The translations under genes and the position numbers were made by a program. A DNA stretch of 43,928 nt, taken from the NCBI GenBank assembly GCA_964634605.1, contig CAZWLJ010000026.1:1-43928 (forward strand), written 5' to 3'. The notes under the pieces were generated by a model. The model ran no database searches and had not been told where the DNA came from. It was given only the letters and a program-made list of their open reading frames with translations. Shown here in pieces: positions 23,631 to 32,237 of this stretch; within the stretch, counting starts at the first letter, position 1, and each line of letters opens with the position of its first letter. This stretch comes from UPXZ01 sp964634605 (GTDB lineage: Bacteria; Bacteroidota; Bacteroidia; Bacteroidales; Paludibacteraceae).

Positions 23631-26396
23631 TATCGTTTTGTTCTGAAAACTCTCGCGATTTCCCTGTTTTTCCCATTTCAGGTCTTGCAACATGCTGGAA
23701 TTCACACCAATCCTGAAATTATAGGTTTTATACGGGCCGAATGGAACAAAGTTACCGGTCAGTGTCCAGCAATGCAGATTTCGGGTCACATTGAAGCTTG
23801 TATAGGTAAATTGTTTGGCTTCGAAATCATAGGAGGTTGTACCGCTAATCTGCCATCCGGGAGTAAGCTGGATGTTTCCCGAGAAATTCAGATTATGAGT
23901 CAGGCGGCGGTTGTACTCCATTTTCTCGTAGTCGAATTTATTACCGTCGCCAAATCTCACCGAGTAGTTCACAGATAAACTCCACGGAATAGTTATCTTT
24001 TCATATCCATCCGGGTCGGCTTCGGAATTTTCCACATTCTGATTTGTTCCTTTGTTTTGTACGTTCAGATTATATTCCTGATTTGGATTATTCGGATCCT
24101 CGTCATAAGCCCCGCTTTCAGTTCCGGCATTATTTCCCTGAGTATCGGATTTTGTTTTTGCCTTCTTTTTGAAAGTTTCGTTGGAAAAGGTATAACTGTA
24201 CGATAAACTTGTTCCCATGAATCTCGGGAACCTGCCGTTGTTCCACCTCAGTTTATTGATTCTCCTCACTGATTTTCCGTCGGGTCCCACTCCATACATA
24301 TACGGATCGAATGCACCGCTCAGGCTGAGTGTGTATGCTTTTCCGAGTTTGATTCGCAGGTTAGTACTGAAATTTGACCATTGCATGGAGTCAACAGCCA
24401 TATTGTAACCGCTGCTTAAGGCAAACTGATCGATTAAGCTTATGATTTTTGTCGGTTTTGTTTCGGTAGTGTCTTTATCGTTGCGAACCTTCATTTCCAG
24501 GTTGTTCGAAAGGGAGAAAAACACGTTTCCGTTCTTTCCTCTTCCCGGTCCGCCAAACATGGAAGTTTCGAACCTGGAGTAATACACCTCTTCCATAAGT
24601 GTCTTTGTAGGATCTTTAGGGTCAGCGTATGTTTTCATGTAAGTATCCCAGAATCCCCATTTCGGATCACCAAAATCGGGTGTATAACCTAATCCCACAC
24701 TCGGATCCATCTTGTGCCTGATTGCAATTATCTTATCACCGAATAACTTACGGCTGGGTGTATAAATACCGTAGAGCGTAGTATTGGCTGACACATTCAT
24801 ATTAAAATCGTATGCCCTTTTGAAACCATTCTGTTTCGTATCTACAGTCCGCTTTGTGGTTTCATCCCATTCTCTGTCAATGGAGCTCAGGTACCATCGT
24901 TCACGGTAGTTGAACGTTGGTGATAAAGTAATGTAGTTAAACAGATTGAAAGATGCCGAAACGGGTATAGAGTGCTGAACCCCGTTTCGCCAGTCGTCGG
25001 CAAGCGACGATTTCAGAATCAGGTTTTCTTTAGACGTTATGCTGTTGGAAATATTACCCGAGTACGACATGGATATTTTTTCGTACCAGCGCTCCTTACC
25101 CAATCTGTTTTTTTTCTTGAAAGGGTAAATACGGCTCATCGAAATGGATACATTCGGCAATGTAAGACTTATGGTGGAGTCGCGTGTTCTTTGATCAATC
25201 CCGAGGTTGGCTGTTAACGAAAAAGGATTGTTTGGAAAGCGCTGCGAAAACGAAACGCTGGAACTTTTGGTGTTTTCAGCGTTGACAGGCGTATAATAGC
25301 TGTTAATATTGCTCCGGTTGTAACCGCTTGTAGAGAAGTTTACACTTGCAGAAAATGTGCGGAAAGGGTTTACCTTCGGATTCTGCGAATGAGACCAGCG
25401 GATACTGAAATTCTTGGATTTATTGTAGTCGGGCAAATCTTTTTCTCCCGTTACATCCTCGCGGTATGTAATACTCAGGCCTCCGTTGAATTTATATCTT
25501 TTCAGGTAGTTGGACTGCATTACTAATCCCCAGGTGCCTTTAGTATAAATATCGCCCTTGATACTCAAATCCATATAATCATTGATGGCAAAGTAATATC
25601 CGCCATTGGTCAGACCGAAACCACGTGTATATTCGGTATCGAAGGAGGGCATTTCGAGCCCGGATGAATATTTGGTATTAAAAGGGAAAAAACCAAACGG
25701 CAAAGCTATCGGCACGGGAATATCTAAAAGGACGAGATGTGCAGGTCCGGTGACCACATACTCACCGGGCTTGACCTTTGCTTTCGACAAACCCAGGTAA
25801 AAGTGAGGATGATCATGCATATCGCAGGTGGTGTACTTACCATCGGATATGTTAAGAATGTCATTATCAATGATTTTAGTTCTTTTGCTGATAATAAAGC
25901 CATCGCCCTGCTGGGTAACAGCCTGTTTCACAAAGCCTCTTTTAGACCTGAAGTTGTAAGAAATCTCGTTGGATGTATATTCCGATTCATTATCTATAAA
26001 AATCGGTTTACCTATCATGGTTCCCGTACTGTCCACCGTACTGTAAGCATAAATCATCGAACTGTCCATCCGGATACGAACCAGGTTGGCTTCTTTCAGA
26101 TTCATCTCCTTGTATTTCACATCGGTGCCCCCGTATAGGAAACCGGTTCCGTTACCAAAAAAAACAATGGAGTCTGAAGCGGTGTAGGTAATTTCTGCAT
26201 CGAATTGCTCGTTCTTCTTAACGGCAGTGTCCCCGGGCAGGGATTTTTGAAGGCTGTCAGCCGGTTGCCCGGCAACGCGGGGAACGGGATTTATGTTAGT
26301 TTGTTGTCCGTATGCAAACTGCAAAAACGAAAAACAAGTTAACAAACAGGCTAATATGTTTATTTTTATATTATGTAAGCTCTTTGGGCGATGCAT
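23622..26396 (-). CDS. lptD: LptD-like outer-membrane LPS assembly protein
   Basis: Outer-membrane translocon component that would place lipopolysaccharide in the outer leaflet with LptE. 924 residues, within the range for Bacteroidota members, with signal peptide to about residue 30 (FAYG/Q). The N-terminal OstA/LptA-like beta-jellyroll lies at about 63-230 (YTASDSIVFFGNGTGFLYGG; VKYKEMNLKEANLVRIRMDSS). A long beta-barrel with alternating aromatic/polar strands follows. The conserved Bacteroidota segment PVPIALPFGFFPF marks the start of the barrel, with a low-complexity insert at about 755-800 (Asn, Gly, Asp and Thr rich). E. coli-type Cys pairs for disulfide maturation are absent; I see only Cys194 and a late Cys. 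It diverges from the amidase gene and precedes slyD. Confidence 0.85.
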   Translation of the reverse strand: MHRPKSLHNIKINILACLLTCFSFLQFAYGQQTNINPVPRVAGQPADSLQKSLPGDTAVKKNEQFDAEITYTASDSIVFFGNGTGFLYGGTDVKYKEMNLKEANLVRIRMDSSMIYAYSTVDSTGTMIGKPIFIDNESEYTSNEISYNFRSKRGFVKQAVTQQGDGFIISKRTKIIDNDILNISDGKYTTCDMHDHPHFYLGLSKAKVKPGEYVVTGPAHLVLLDIPVPIALPFGFFPFNTKYSSGLEMPSFDTEYTRGFGLTNGGYYFAINDYMDLSIKGDIYTKGTWGLVMQSNYLKRYKFNGGLSITYREDVTGEKDLPDYNKSKNFSIRWSHSQNPKVNPFRTFSASVNFSTSGYNRSNINSYYTPVNAENTKSSSVSFSQRFPNNPFSLTANLGIDQRTRDSTISLTLPNVSISMSRIYPFKKKNRLGKERWYEKISMSYSGNISNSITSKENLILKSSLADDWRNGVQHSIPVSASFNLFNYITLSPTFNYRERWYLSSIDREWDETTKRTVDTKQNGFKRAYDFNMNVSANTTLYGIYTPSRKLFGDKIIAIRHKMDPSVGLGYTPDFGDPKWGFWDTYMKTYADPKDPTKTLMEEVYYSRFETSMFGGPGRGKNGNVFFSLSNNLEMKVRNDKDTTETKPTKIISLIDQFALSSGYNMAVDSMQWSNFSTNLRIKLGKAYTLSLSGAFDPYMYGVGPDGKSVRRINKLRWNNGRFPRFMGTSLSYSYTFSNETFKKKAKTKSDTQGNNAGTESGAYDEDPNNPNQEYNLNVQNKGTNQNVENSEADPDGYEKITIPWSLSVNYSVRFGDGNKFDYEKMEYNRRLTHNLNFSGNIQLTPGWQISGTTSYDFEAKQFTYTSFNVTRNLHCWTLTGNFVPFGPYKTYNFRIGVNSSMLQDLKWEKQGNRESFQNKTIWY

Positions 26397-26433
26397 TGTA
26401 AAGTTGGTTTCCCTTTTGCCGGAAAAAGGATTG

Positions 26434-26441
26434 CAAATTTA
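26434..26441 (-). promoter_or_regulatory. Promoter -7 element of lptD
   Basis: CAAATTTA reads TAAATTTG on the minus strand (TAnnTTTG), 38 bases before the start codon, in the 195-base divergent gap. Confidence 0.45.
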
Positions 26442-26537
26442 AGCAAAAAATAAGTCTGACTCCTAATTTAATCTCAATTTTATAATTAATTTGATATTTT
26501 TGAATTTATTAAAAGGGGTTCAACCGATAAAATTTGC

Positions 26538-26545
26538 TACTTTTG
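26538..26545 (+). promoter_or_regulatory. Promoter -7 element of the amidase gene
   Basis: TACTTTTG matches TAnnTTTG, 46 bases before the ATG at 26592. No -33 TTG at the right spacing. Confidence 0.5.
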
Positions 26546-26591
26546 CATCAAATTTGTTAAGCAGAGAATATTAATCCAAAAAGGCATTTTG

Positions 26592-27695
26592 ATGCAGATA
26601 AAATCATTGACTAAAATATCAGGAGTTATAATCATGTTTTTGATTATTTCAACTGCCTTTTTATTCGCTCAGAAACCATTTACGGTTGTAATCGACGCCG
26701 GACACGGAGGGCACGATTCAGGTGCTGTGGGCAAATATTCAAAAGAAAAAAATATAAACCTTTCAGTAGCCTTAAAACTGGGCAACACGATAAGCGAAAA
26801 CTATCCGGATGTTAAAGTGGTATATACACGCACCACGGATGTTTTTCTGACACTTCAGCAACGTGCCGATATCGTTAATGACAATAAAGCCGATATCTTT
26901 TTCTGTATCCACACCAACGCAACAGGCGGTTCGTCAGCTCACGGCACCGAAACATACGTGCTCGGACTTCACAAAACGAAAACGAACCTCGAAGTGGCAA
27001 TGAGCGAAAACTCCGTGATGATGCTCGAAGACGATTACGAAACCAGATATCAGGGATTTGATCCGAACTCGGTTGATTCATACATCATTTTCGAATTCAT
27101 GCAGGATAAATATCTGGACAAAAGCCTGAAAATCGCATCACTCATTGAAGATCAGTTCAGAAACGCCGACCGGTACAGCCGCGGCGTACGTCAGGCCGGA
27201 TTCTGGGTACTTCACAAATCAGCGGCACCCAGCGTGCTGGTAGAGCTTGGCTTTATATCCAATGCCGAAGAAGAAAAATACCTGAATACGGACGAAGGTA
27301 AAAACCAGCTTACGAATGCCATATTCAATGCTTTTGAGTCTTATAAACGTGACTTTGATAAAAAATCCGGAATAAAGATCGTTTCAAAAGATATTCCGGT
27401 GTACAAAGCCGACAACAGGAAAGACAGTATAAATGAGAATCAGATTATCTATAAGATTCAGCTTTTCGCTTTGGAAAAAAAAATAAGTCCTAACGGCAGG
27501 GAATTCAAAAAACTCAGTGATGTGAACTATTATAAGGAAGGAAATTTCTACAAATATACTTACGGCGAAGAAACTACTTTTGAAAAAATTGAAGCATTGC
27601 GTAAGAGTATTACCGACAAATTTCCTTATGCTTACGTTATTGCTTTCAGAGGTAATCAGAAAATAACAGTCAAAGAGGCTCAGCGAAGCAGGTAA
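26592..27695 (+). CDS. N-acetylmuramoyl-L-alanine amidase (Amidase_3) with SPOR-like domain
   Basis: Zinc amidase that cuts the bond between MurNAc and L-Ala of peptidoglycan during daughter-cell separation. 367 residues with signal peptide (to about 27, FA/Q). Zinc ligands and catalytic residue: His38 in IDAGHGGHDSG, Glu52 in KEKNINL, His107 in CIHTNA; Glu218 in VELGFISN is the catalytic base. The C-terminal part (about 280-355) resembles a SPOR domain (YKIQLFALEKKI to FPYAYVIAF), which binds denuded glycan at the septum; that assignment is less certain. An additional TTG three bases upstream was rejected in favour of the ATG. It precedes the MCE gene by 129 bases on the same strand. Confidence 0.9.
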   Translation: MQIKSLTKISGVIIMFLIISTAFLFAQKPFTVVIDAGHGGHDSGAVGKYSKEKNINLSVALKLGNTISENYPDVKVVYTRTTDVFLTLQQRADIVNDNKADIFFCIHTNATGGSSAHGTETYVLGLHKTKTNLEVAMSENSVMMLEDDYETRYQGFDPNSVDSYIIFEFMQDKYLDKSLKIASLIEDQFRNADRYSRGVRQAGFWVLHKSAAPSVLVELGFISNAEEEKYLNTDEGKNQLTNAIFNAFESYKRDFDKKSGIKIVSKDIPVYKADNRKDSINENQIIYKIQLFALEKKISPNGREFKKLSDVNYYKEGNFYKYTYGEETTFEKIEALRKSITDKFPYAYVIAFRGNQKITVKEAQRSR

Positions 27696-27824
27696 AGCCC
27701 GGAATTTGCCTTTCTTTTTTAACCATCAATCAGATCAATAAAGCCACTTTTTTTATAACAATTTTAAATTTCGGCATACCCTGATATGTGCTGATTCACA
27801 TACATAGATTCAAAAATATAAAAA

Positions 27825-28730
27825 ATGAAAAAGCGATATACACGTGAAGTGAAAATAGGAATAATGGTTCTCACAGCAATATTTTTGCTTTACTTTGGAC
27901 TAAATTTTCTGAAAGGAATCGACATATTCCAGAAAGAATCGGTCTACTACGGTTATTTTGAGAATCTGGACGGATTGGTGGAATCTGCACCGGTTAACGT
28001 GAAAGGTTTCAAGGTTGGAAGAGTGTCGGATATCCAGTATGATTTTTCTAAAAAAGTATCCTTTAAGGTTACGATTGCCGTTTCGAACGACATAAAGTTT
28101 CCGGTCGGCACATCCATGGTGCTTACCGACGACGGGCTCCTCGGAGGGAAAATTATCGAACTTGCATACGATCCGGCAACGGCCGGCAAACGACTTGTAC
28201 ACAAAAGCAAGGATGAACTCCCCACACAGACGAGCACCGGAATGATGGCCAGCCTGGCAGGAAGTCTGATGCCTAAAGTAGAGCAGGTACTTGTACAGGC
28301 CGACTCATTGATTCTATCGGTGCGCAGTCTGTCAGAAAGTAGCCAGCTGGCCAATTCGCTTAGCTCTCTTGAAAAAACAACTGCCGATCTGGCCGTCACT
28401 TCCTCGCAACTGAAAGGTCTGATGAGCAATCAGATGCCATTGATGATGAATAATATTAATGCAGTGACAGGCGATATCCGGTATGTAAGTGAAAATCTGA
28501 AAAAAGTTGACTTTGCAGGAACGATGGAAAAGGTGGATTTCACGGTGAAAAGCCTGCAAAACTTCAGCAGCAAACTGAACAGCAACGATAACAGCCTGGG
28601 ACTGCTCATGAATGATAAGAACCTGTATATCAACCTCAACAACACAGCCGAAAGCGCCAATAACCTGATTGTTGATCTGAAAGAAAACCCGAAACGTTAC
28701 GTTCATTTTTCGTTGGTGGGAAAGAAATAA
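27825..28730 (+). CDS. mlaD: MCE-domain protein (MlaD-like)
   Basis: Substrate-binding subunit of an ABC-type phospholipid transfer system that maintains outer-membrane lipid asymmetry. 301 residues: N-terminal transmembrane anchor at about 12-29 (IGIMVLTAIFLLYFGLNF), then one MCE domain at about 39-115 (YYGYFENLDGLVESAPVNVKG, GLLGGKIIEL), and a long helical or coiled-coil C-terminal part, as in MlaD and PqiB. The matching ATPase and permease (MlaE, MlaF) are not in the window. The gap after it contains no clear terminator until 29085. Symbol given by family, since Bacteroidota members are only distantly related to E. coli MlaD. Confidence 0.88.
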   Translation: MKKRYTREVKIGIMVLTAIFLLYFGLNFLKGIDIFQKESVYYGYFENLDGLVESAPVNVKGFKVGRVSDIQYDFSKKVSFKVTIAVSNDIKFPVGTSMVLTDDGLLGGKIIELAYDPATAGKRLVHKSKDELPTQTSTGMMASLAGSLMPKVEQVLVQADSLILSVRSLSESSQLANSLSSLEKTTADLAVTSSQLKGLMSNQMPLMMNNINAVTGDIRYVSENLKKVDFAGTMEKVDFTVKSLQNFSSKLNSNDNSLGLLMNDKNLYINLNNTAESANNLIVDLKENPKRYVHFSLVGKK

Positions 28731-29142
28731 AAACCGTTTATTATTTATTTCGTTTCTAAATAACAACTTTTTTGAAATAAAATTTTAATACTGTCGAAAC
28801 AACTGTAAAACAACGAATTTGACTGATTTCGGGCAATATTTCTTAATTTTAACTTCAAACTGTTAACAGACTTATAATCAATGTAATTTGCCATTTTATA
28901 CCAATCAAATGTCTGATATACTGATTATTACACTGCACCGTTGATATTCAAATACTTATGCTGTTTTTATTGTTCAAAAAAAAAACATGATTTTTTTTAT
29001 TGAAAAAAGTTAACGAATTTTGTAAATGAGATAAGCATCCGTTTTATCCGGGTTTTAATCGTTTTTTTTACACATACACAATCGCTCGACTTCGGTCGAG
29101 TTTTTTATCCTTTTATTTTTTTAAAAATACCAGTATTTAATT
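28731..29142. other. AT-rich gap upstream of dnaA
   Basis: 412 bases without a convincing gene. A-tracts and T-tracts are frequent. TTTTACACA at 29066-29074 is one base off the TTATNCACA DnaA box, but I see no cluster of boxes and no 13-mer repeats, so an origin of replication is not supported. GAATTTTG at 29015-29022 resembles a -7 element with a mismatch in its first base. A small terminator hairpin lies at 29085-29106. Confidence 0.5.
29085..29106 (+). terminator. UUCG-loop terminator just upstream of dnaA
   Basis: CTCGAC (29085-29090), loop TTCG, GTCGAG (29095-29100), then six T. It is 36 bases before the dnaA ATG and 354 bases past mlaD. No TAnnTTTG element is visible between it and dnaA, so it may act on a dnaA leader transcript rather than on mlaD. 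Confidence 0.75.
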
Positions 29143-30537
29143 ATGAGTCGTCACGAACAGTTGTGGAATAGTTGTCTGAAAATTATTAAGGATAATATCA
29201 ATGAAGCATCCTTTAATACATGGTTTTCACCTATTGTACCGGTAAGGTTCGAGAACAAGGTTTTTTTACTTCAGGTACCAAGTCAGTTTTTTGTTGAATA
29301 CATTGAAGAAAAATACATCGACTTGCTGAGGATGACTCTGACCCGTGTAGCCGGTAGCGGAACGAAACTCGAATACCGGGTACTTATTGATAAAAACAGT
29401 GGTACCGGCACTCAGATACCGAGTACTGCCGAACAAAAGCCAAAACAATACGGCAATTACAAGCCACAATCCACTTTTGTTTCACCGTATCAGCGGGTTC
29501 AGCTGCCCGAACTTGATCCGCAGCTGAATCCTTCGTTCAACTTCAACAGCCTGATAGAGGGAAAAAGCAATAAACTAGCCCGTACGGCAGGCCTCAGCAT
29601 CGGGAATGATCCCGGAAAAACAATTTTCAATCCGCTTTTCGTTTACGGGAAATCCGGCGTGGGCAAAACACACCTTGCCAACGCTATCGGTGTGATGACC
29701 AAGCAGCTGCATCCTGAAAAACGGGTTTTGTATGTTTCGGCCAACACATTCCAGATTCAATATACCGATGCCGTAAGAAACAACACACAAAACGACTTTC
29801 TGAATTTCTACCAGACAGTCGATGTGCTGCTGATTGATGACATTCAGGAATTTTCGGGCAAAACCGGCACGCAAAACAACTTCTTCCATATTTTCAACCA
29901 CCTTCATCAGTCGGGCAAACAACTCGTTCTGACAGCCGACCGTTCACCTCTTGAAATGGTAGGAATGGAATCAAGACTTCTGACCCGCTTCAAATGGGGT
30001 CTTTCAGCCGAAATAGAAAAGCCGGATTTTGAACTTCGCAAGTCGATACTGAAAAGCAAAATCTATCGCGACGGACTGGAAATACCCGAAAACGTGGTTG
30101 ATTTTATTGCCGAAAACGTGGTTGACAATGTTCGCGACCTCGAGGGAGTACTTATTTCGCTTCTGGCCCACTCCACCCTGACCAATATGCCTATTGACAT
30201 CAGTCTGGCAGAAAAAGTGATCAGCCGCATTGTCAATATTACTCCGAAGGTAATGTCAATCGAGTTTATCCGCGATACGGTATGCGAATATTTCAAGCTG
30301 TCTGTTGATGCCATTTCAACCAAATCGCGTAAGCTGGAAGTTGTTCAGGCTCGTCAGATTGCCATGTATCTTTCGAAGAATCTGACCAAAAACTCACTCT
30401 CAACCATCGGTAACTACATTGGACAACGTGATCATGCCACCGTATTGCATGCCTGCAAAAAAGTCGTCGATCTGATGGATACCGATAAGCACTTCCGCCG
30501 CAGCGTTGAAGAAATAGAAGAAAAACTGAAAAAATAA
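29143..30537 (+). CDS. dnaA: Chromosomal replication initiator DnaA
   Basis: AAA+ ATPase that binds DnaA boxes and melts the origin. 464 residues: domain I (1-about 83), with LWNSCLKIIKDNINEASF; variable domain II (about 84-125); domain III with Walker A GKSGVGKT (169-176), Walker B LLIDDIQ (229-235) and sensor 1 LTADRSP; domain IV from about 355, with the DNA-binding signature GQRDHATVLHA in the last 40 residues. Walker A has Ser-Gly where most DnaA have Gly-Leu-Gly, a small change seen in this phylum. The start gives MSRHEQLW, normal for the family. It is followed by a strong terminator and is monocistronic on its 3' side. Confidence 0.97.
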   Translation: MSRHEQLWNSCLKIIKDNINEASFNTWFSPIVPVRFENKVFLLQVPSQFFVEYIEEKYIDLLRMTLTRVAGSGTKLEYRVLIDKNSGTGTQIPSTAEQKPKQYGNYKPQSTFVSPYQRVQLPELDPQLNPSFNFNSLIEGKSNKLARTAGLSIGNDPGKTIFNPLFVYGKSGVGKTHLANAIGVMTKQLHPEKRVLYVSANTFQIQYTDAVRNNTQNDFLNFYQTVDVLLIDDIQEFSGKTGTQNNFFHIFNHLHQSGKQLVLTADRSPLEMVGMESRLLTRFKWGLSAEIEKPDFELRKSILKSKIYRDGLEIPENVVDFIAENVVDNVRDLEGVLISLLAHSTLTNMPIDISLAEKVISRIVNITPKVMSIEFIRDTVCEYFKLSVDAISTKSRKLEVVQARQIAMYLSKNLTKNSLSTIGNYIGQRDHATVLHACKKVVDLMDTDKHFRRSVEEIEEKLKK

Positions 30538-30572
30538 GCCGGGACTTCAAAAAAATTAATGATAAAGAATAC

Positions 30573-30606
30573 CTGAGACGCAGACACCAGCGTCTCAGTT
30601 TTTTTT
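30573..30606 (+). terminator. Terminator of dnaA
   Basis: Perfect 9-bp stem CTGAGACGC (30573-30581) with GCGTCTCAG (30590-30598), 8-nt loop and eight T, 36 bases after the dnaA stop. Confidence 0.92.
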
Positions 30607-30649
30607 GGTTAATGTTGCCGAAAATTTTCCTTGATTACAAAAAATATAG

Positions 30650-30657
30650 TAATTTTA
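30650..30657 (+). promoter_or_regulatory. Possible promoter -7 element
   Basis: TAATTTTA departs from TAnnTTTG only in its last base and lies 30 bases before the next start codon, after the dnaA terminator. Confidence 0.3.
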
Positions 30658-30686
30658 CATCGTAAACATAAACCAAACGAAAGAAC

Positions 30687-31253
30687 ATGATTTTCAAATT
30701 TACCATCCTTTCCGACGAAGCGGAAGACTTTGTTCGAATCATTGAAATTGACTCAGAATCATCGTTTCTGGACTTGCATAATGCAATACTGGACTCAGTT
30801 GACTTTGAAAAAAATCAAATGACCTCTTTTTTTCTGTGCTCCGACGACTGGGAAAAAGAACAGGAAATCACACTGGTTGAGATGGAATCGAGTTCGGAGT
30901 ATGACAATCTGGTGATGGAAGATACCATACTGGACGAAATGCTGACCGATGAAAAACAGAAACTGCTGTTTGTATTCGATATCATTTCCGAAAGAGCATT
31001 TTTCATTGAGCTTACCGAAATGATACCCGGAAAAGATCTGGACGAAGCCGTTTGCACCAGTTCTTCAGGCAATCCTCCCGTACAGATTTCAGAAGATTTT
31101 GATTTTGGTGTCACAACCGGCAAATCATTCCAGGTGCAATCCGACGAGAATTTCTATGGCGATACAGAATTTGATCTGGACGAACTGGATGAAGAAGGAT
31201 TCGGCGATTTGAACTTTGACGAAGGAAGTCTGTTTGAGGATCCGAAAGCATAA
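30687..31253 (+). CDS. Acidic protein of the plasmid pRiA4b ORF-3-like family
   Basis: Function unknown. A very acidic protein of 188 residues, no signal or membrane segment. The N-terminal two thirds (MIFKFTILSDEAEDFVRIIEID, then FFLCSDDWEKEQEI and LLFVFDIISERAFFIEL) match the IS1096 passenger TnpR/pRiA4b ORF-3-like fold, as I recall the Bacteroidota members. The last 45 residues are Asp, Glu, Phe and Gly-rich (FDLDELDEEGFGDLNFDEG), probably disordered. Despite the family name I see no transposase or resolvase neighbours; in Bacteroidota it is a chromosomal gene and here precedes miaA by 74 bases on the same strand, likely in one transcript. Confidence 0.75.
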   Translation: MIFKFTILSDEAEDFVRIIEIDSESSFLDLHNAILDSVDFEKNQMTSFFLCSDDWEKEQEITLVEMESSSEYDNLVMEDTILDEMLTDEKQKLLFVFDIISERAFFIELTEMIPGKDLDEAVCTSSSGNPPVQISEDFDFGVTTGKSFQVQSDENFYGDTEFDLDELDEEGFGDLNFDEGSLFEDPKA

Positions 31254-31327
31254 TCCATTAATAAAGGAATAATTGAACAGAAAATATTTCAGACCTGAAG
31301 TGTTTTCTGTTTTATTTTTATAATCAA

Positions 31328-32224
31328 TTGGCAACATTAATCGTCATACTTGGTCCCACGGGCGTTGGAAAAACTGCAATCAGTATACGGCTGGCTGAGA
31401 AATTCGGCTGCCCGATAGTTTCATCCGATTCCAGGCAATTCTACCGTGAGCTGAAAATTGGCACAGCAGCACCTTCGGACGAAGAACTGAAGCGCGTAAA
31501 GCACTATTTCATAGGTACTCATTCTGTATTTGATGAGTACAATGCCGGACAGTATGAGCTGGATGCTATCAGACTTCTTGACGAATTATTTCTTAAACAC
31601 GAAGTGGTACTGCTTACCGGCGGCTCCATGATGTATATTGATGCCGTGTGCAACGGATTCGACGATATACCGTCTGTAAGCCCTGAAATAAGGAAATTCT
31701 GGCAACACGAATATGCCGAAAAAGGGCTGGAACATATCCAAAACGAACTGAAAAAAGCAGATGAAAAGCATTACGGTGAAGTGGACCTGAAAAATCCAAA
31801 ACGGATTATGCACGCGCTTGAAATATGCAGCATGACTGGCAAACCATTCTCCGACCTCAGAACCGGTGATAACAAAACGCGGAATTTCAACATCCTGAAA
31901 ATAGGACTAACACGGCCGAGACCCGAACTCTACGAACGAATAAACCAGCGGACTGATGAAATGATAAAAGAAGGATTAATTGACGAAGCCCGTGCATTTT
32001 ACCCATACAAGCACCTCAACACACTCAATACCGTAGGTTATAAAGAACTTTTTTCTCACTGGGACGGACTTTATGACCTGGAATATGCCATTAATCTGAT
32101 AAAACAGGACTGCCGCAGATACGCCAAAAGACAAATGACGTGGTTCAACCGCGACAAGGAAATCAACTGGTTTCATCCGCAGGAAGAAGAAAAAATTATT
32201 GGTTTTGTAACTTCAAAACTCTGA
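31328..32224 (+). CDS. miaA: tRNA dimethylallyltransferase MiaA (TTG start)
   Basis: Adds the dimethylallyl group to A37 of tRNAs that read UNN codons. 298 residues: P-loop GPTGVGKT (9-16), SSDSRQFY (32-39) with catalytic Asp34, YNAGQY, LTGGSMMYIDAVCNGF with the channel for A37, and the C-terminal CRRYAKRQMTWFNRD tRNA-binding element. No ATG exists close upstream in frame, and starting later would remove the P-loop, so the TTG at 31328 must be the start. MurB begins 13 bases after its stop, so the two are translated from one transcript. Confidence 0.93.
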   Translation: MATLIVILGPTGVGKTAISIRLAEKFGCPIVSSDSRQFYRELKIGTAAPSDEELKRVKHYFIGTHSVFDEYNAGQYELDAIRLLDELFLKHEVVLLTGGSMMYIDAVCNGFDDIPSVSPEIRKFWQHEYAEKGLEHIQNELKKADEKHYGEVDLKNPKRIMHALEICSMTGKPFSDLRTGDNKTRNFNILKIGLTRPRPELYERINQRTDEMIKEGLIDEARAFYPYKHLNTLNTVGYKELFSHWDGLYDLEYAINLIKQDCRRYAKRQMTWFNRDKEINWFHPQEEEKIIGFVTSKL

Positions 32225-32237
32225 GCAGGAGCCGGAC

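Noticed and set aside
28731..29142. Possible replication origin (oriC) next to dnaA
   Set aside because: AT-rich, but only one near-match DnaA box (29066-29074) and no box cluster or 13-mer repeats. GC-skew over the whole genome would be needed.
30687..31253. Mobile-element gene, because the family name refers to plasmid pRiA4b and IS1096
   Set aside because: No transposase, terminal repeats or target duplications nearby; the family is a normal chromosomal one in this phylum.
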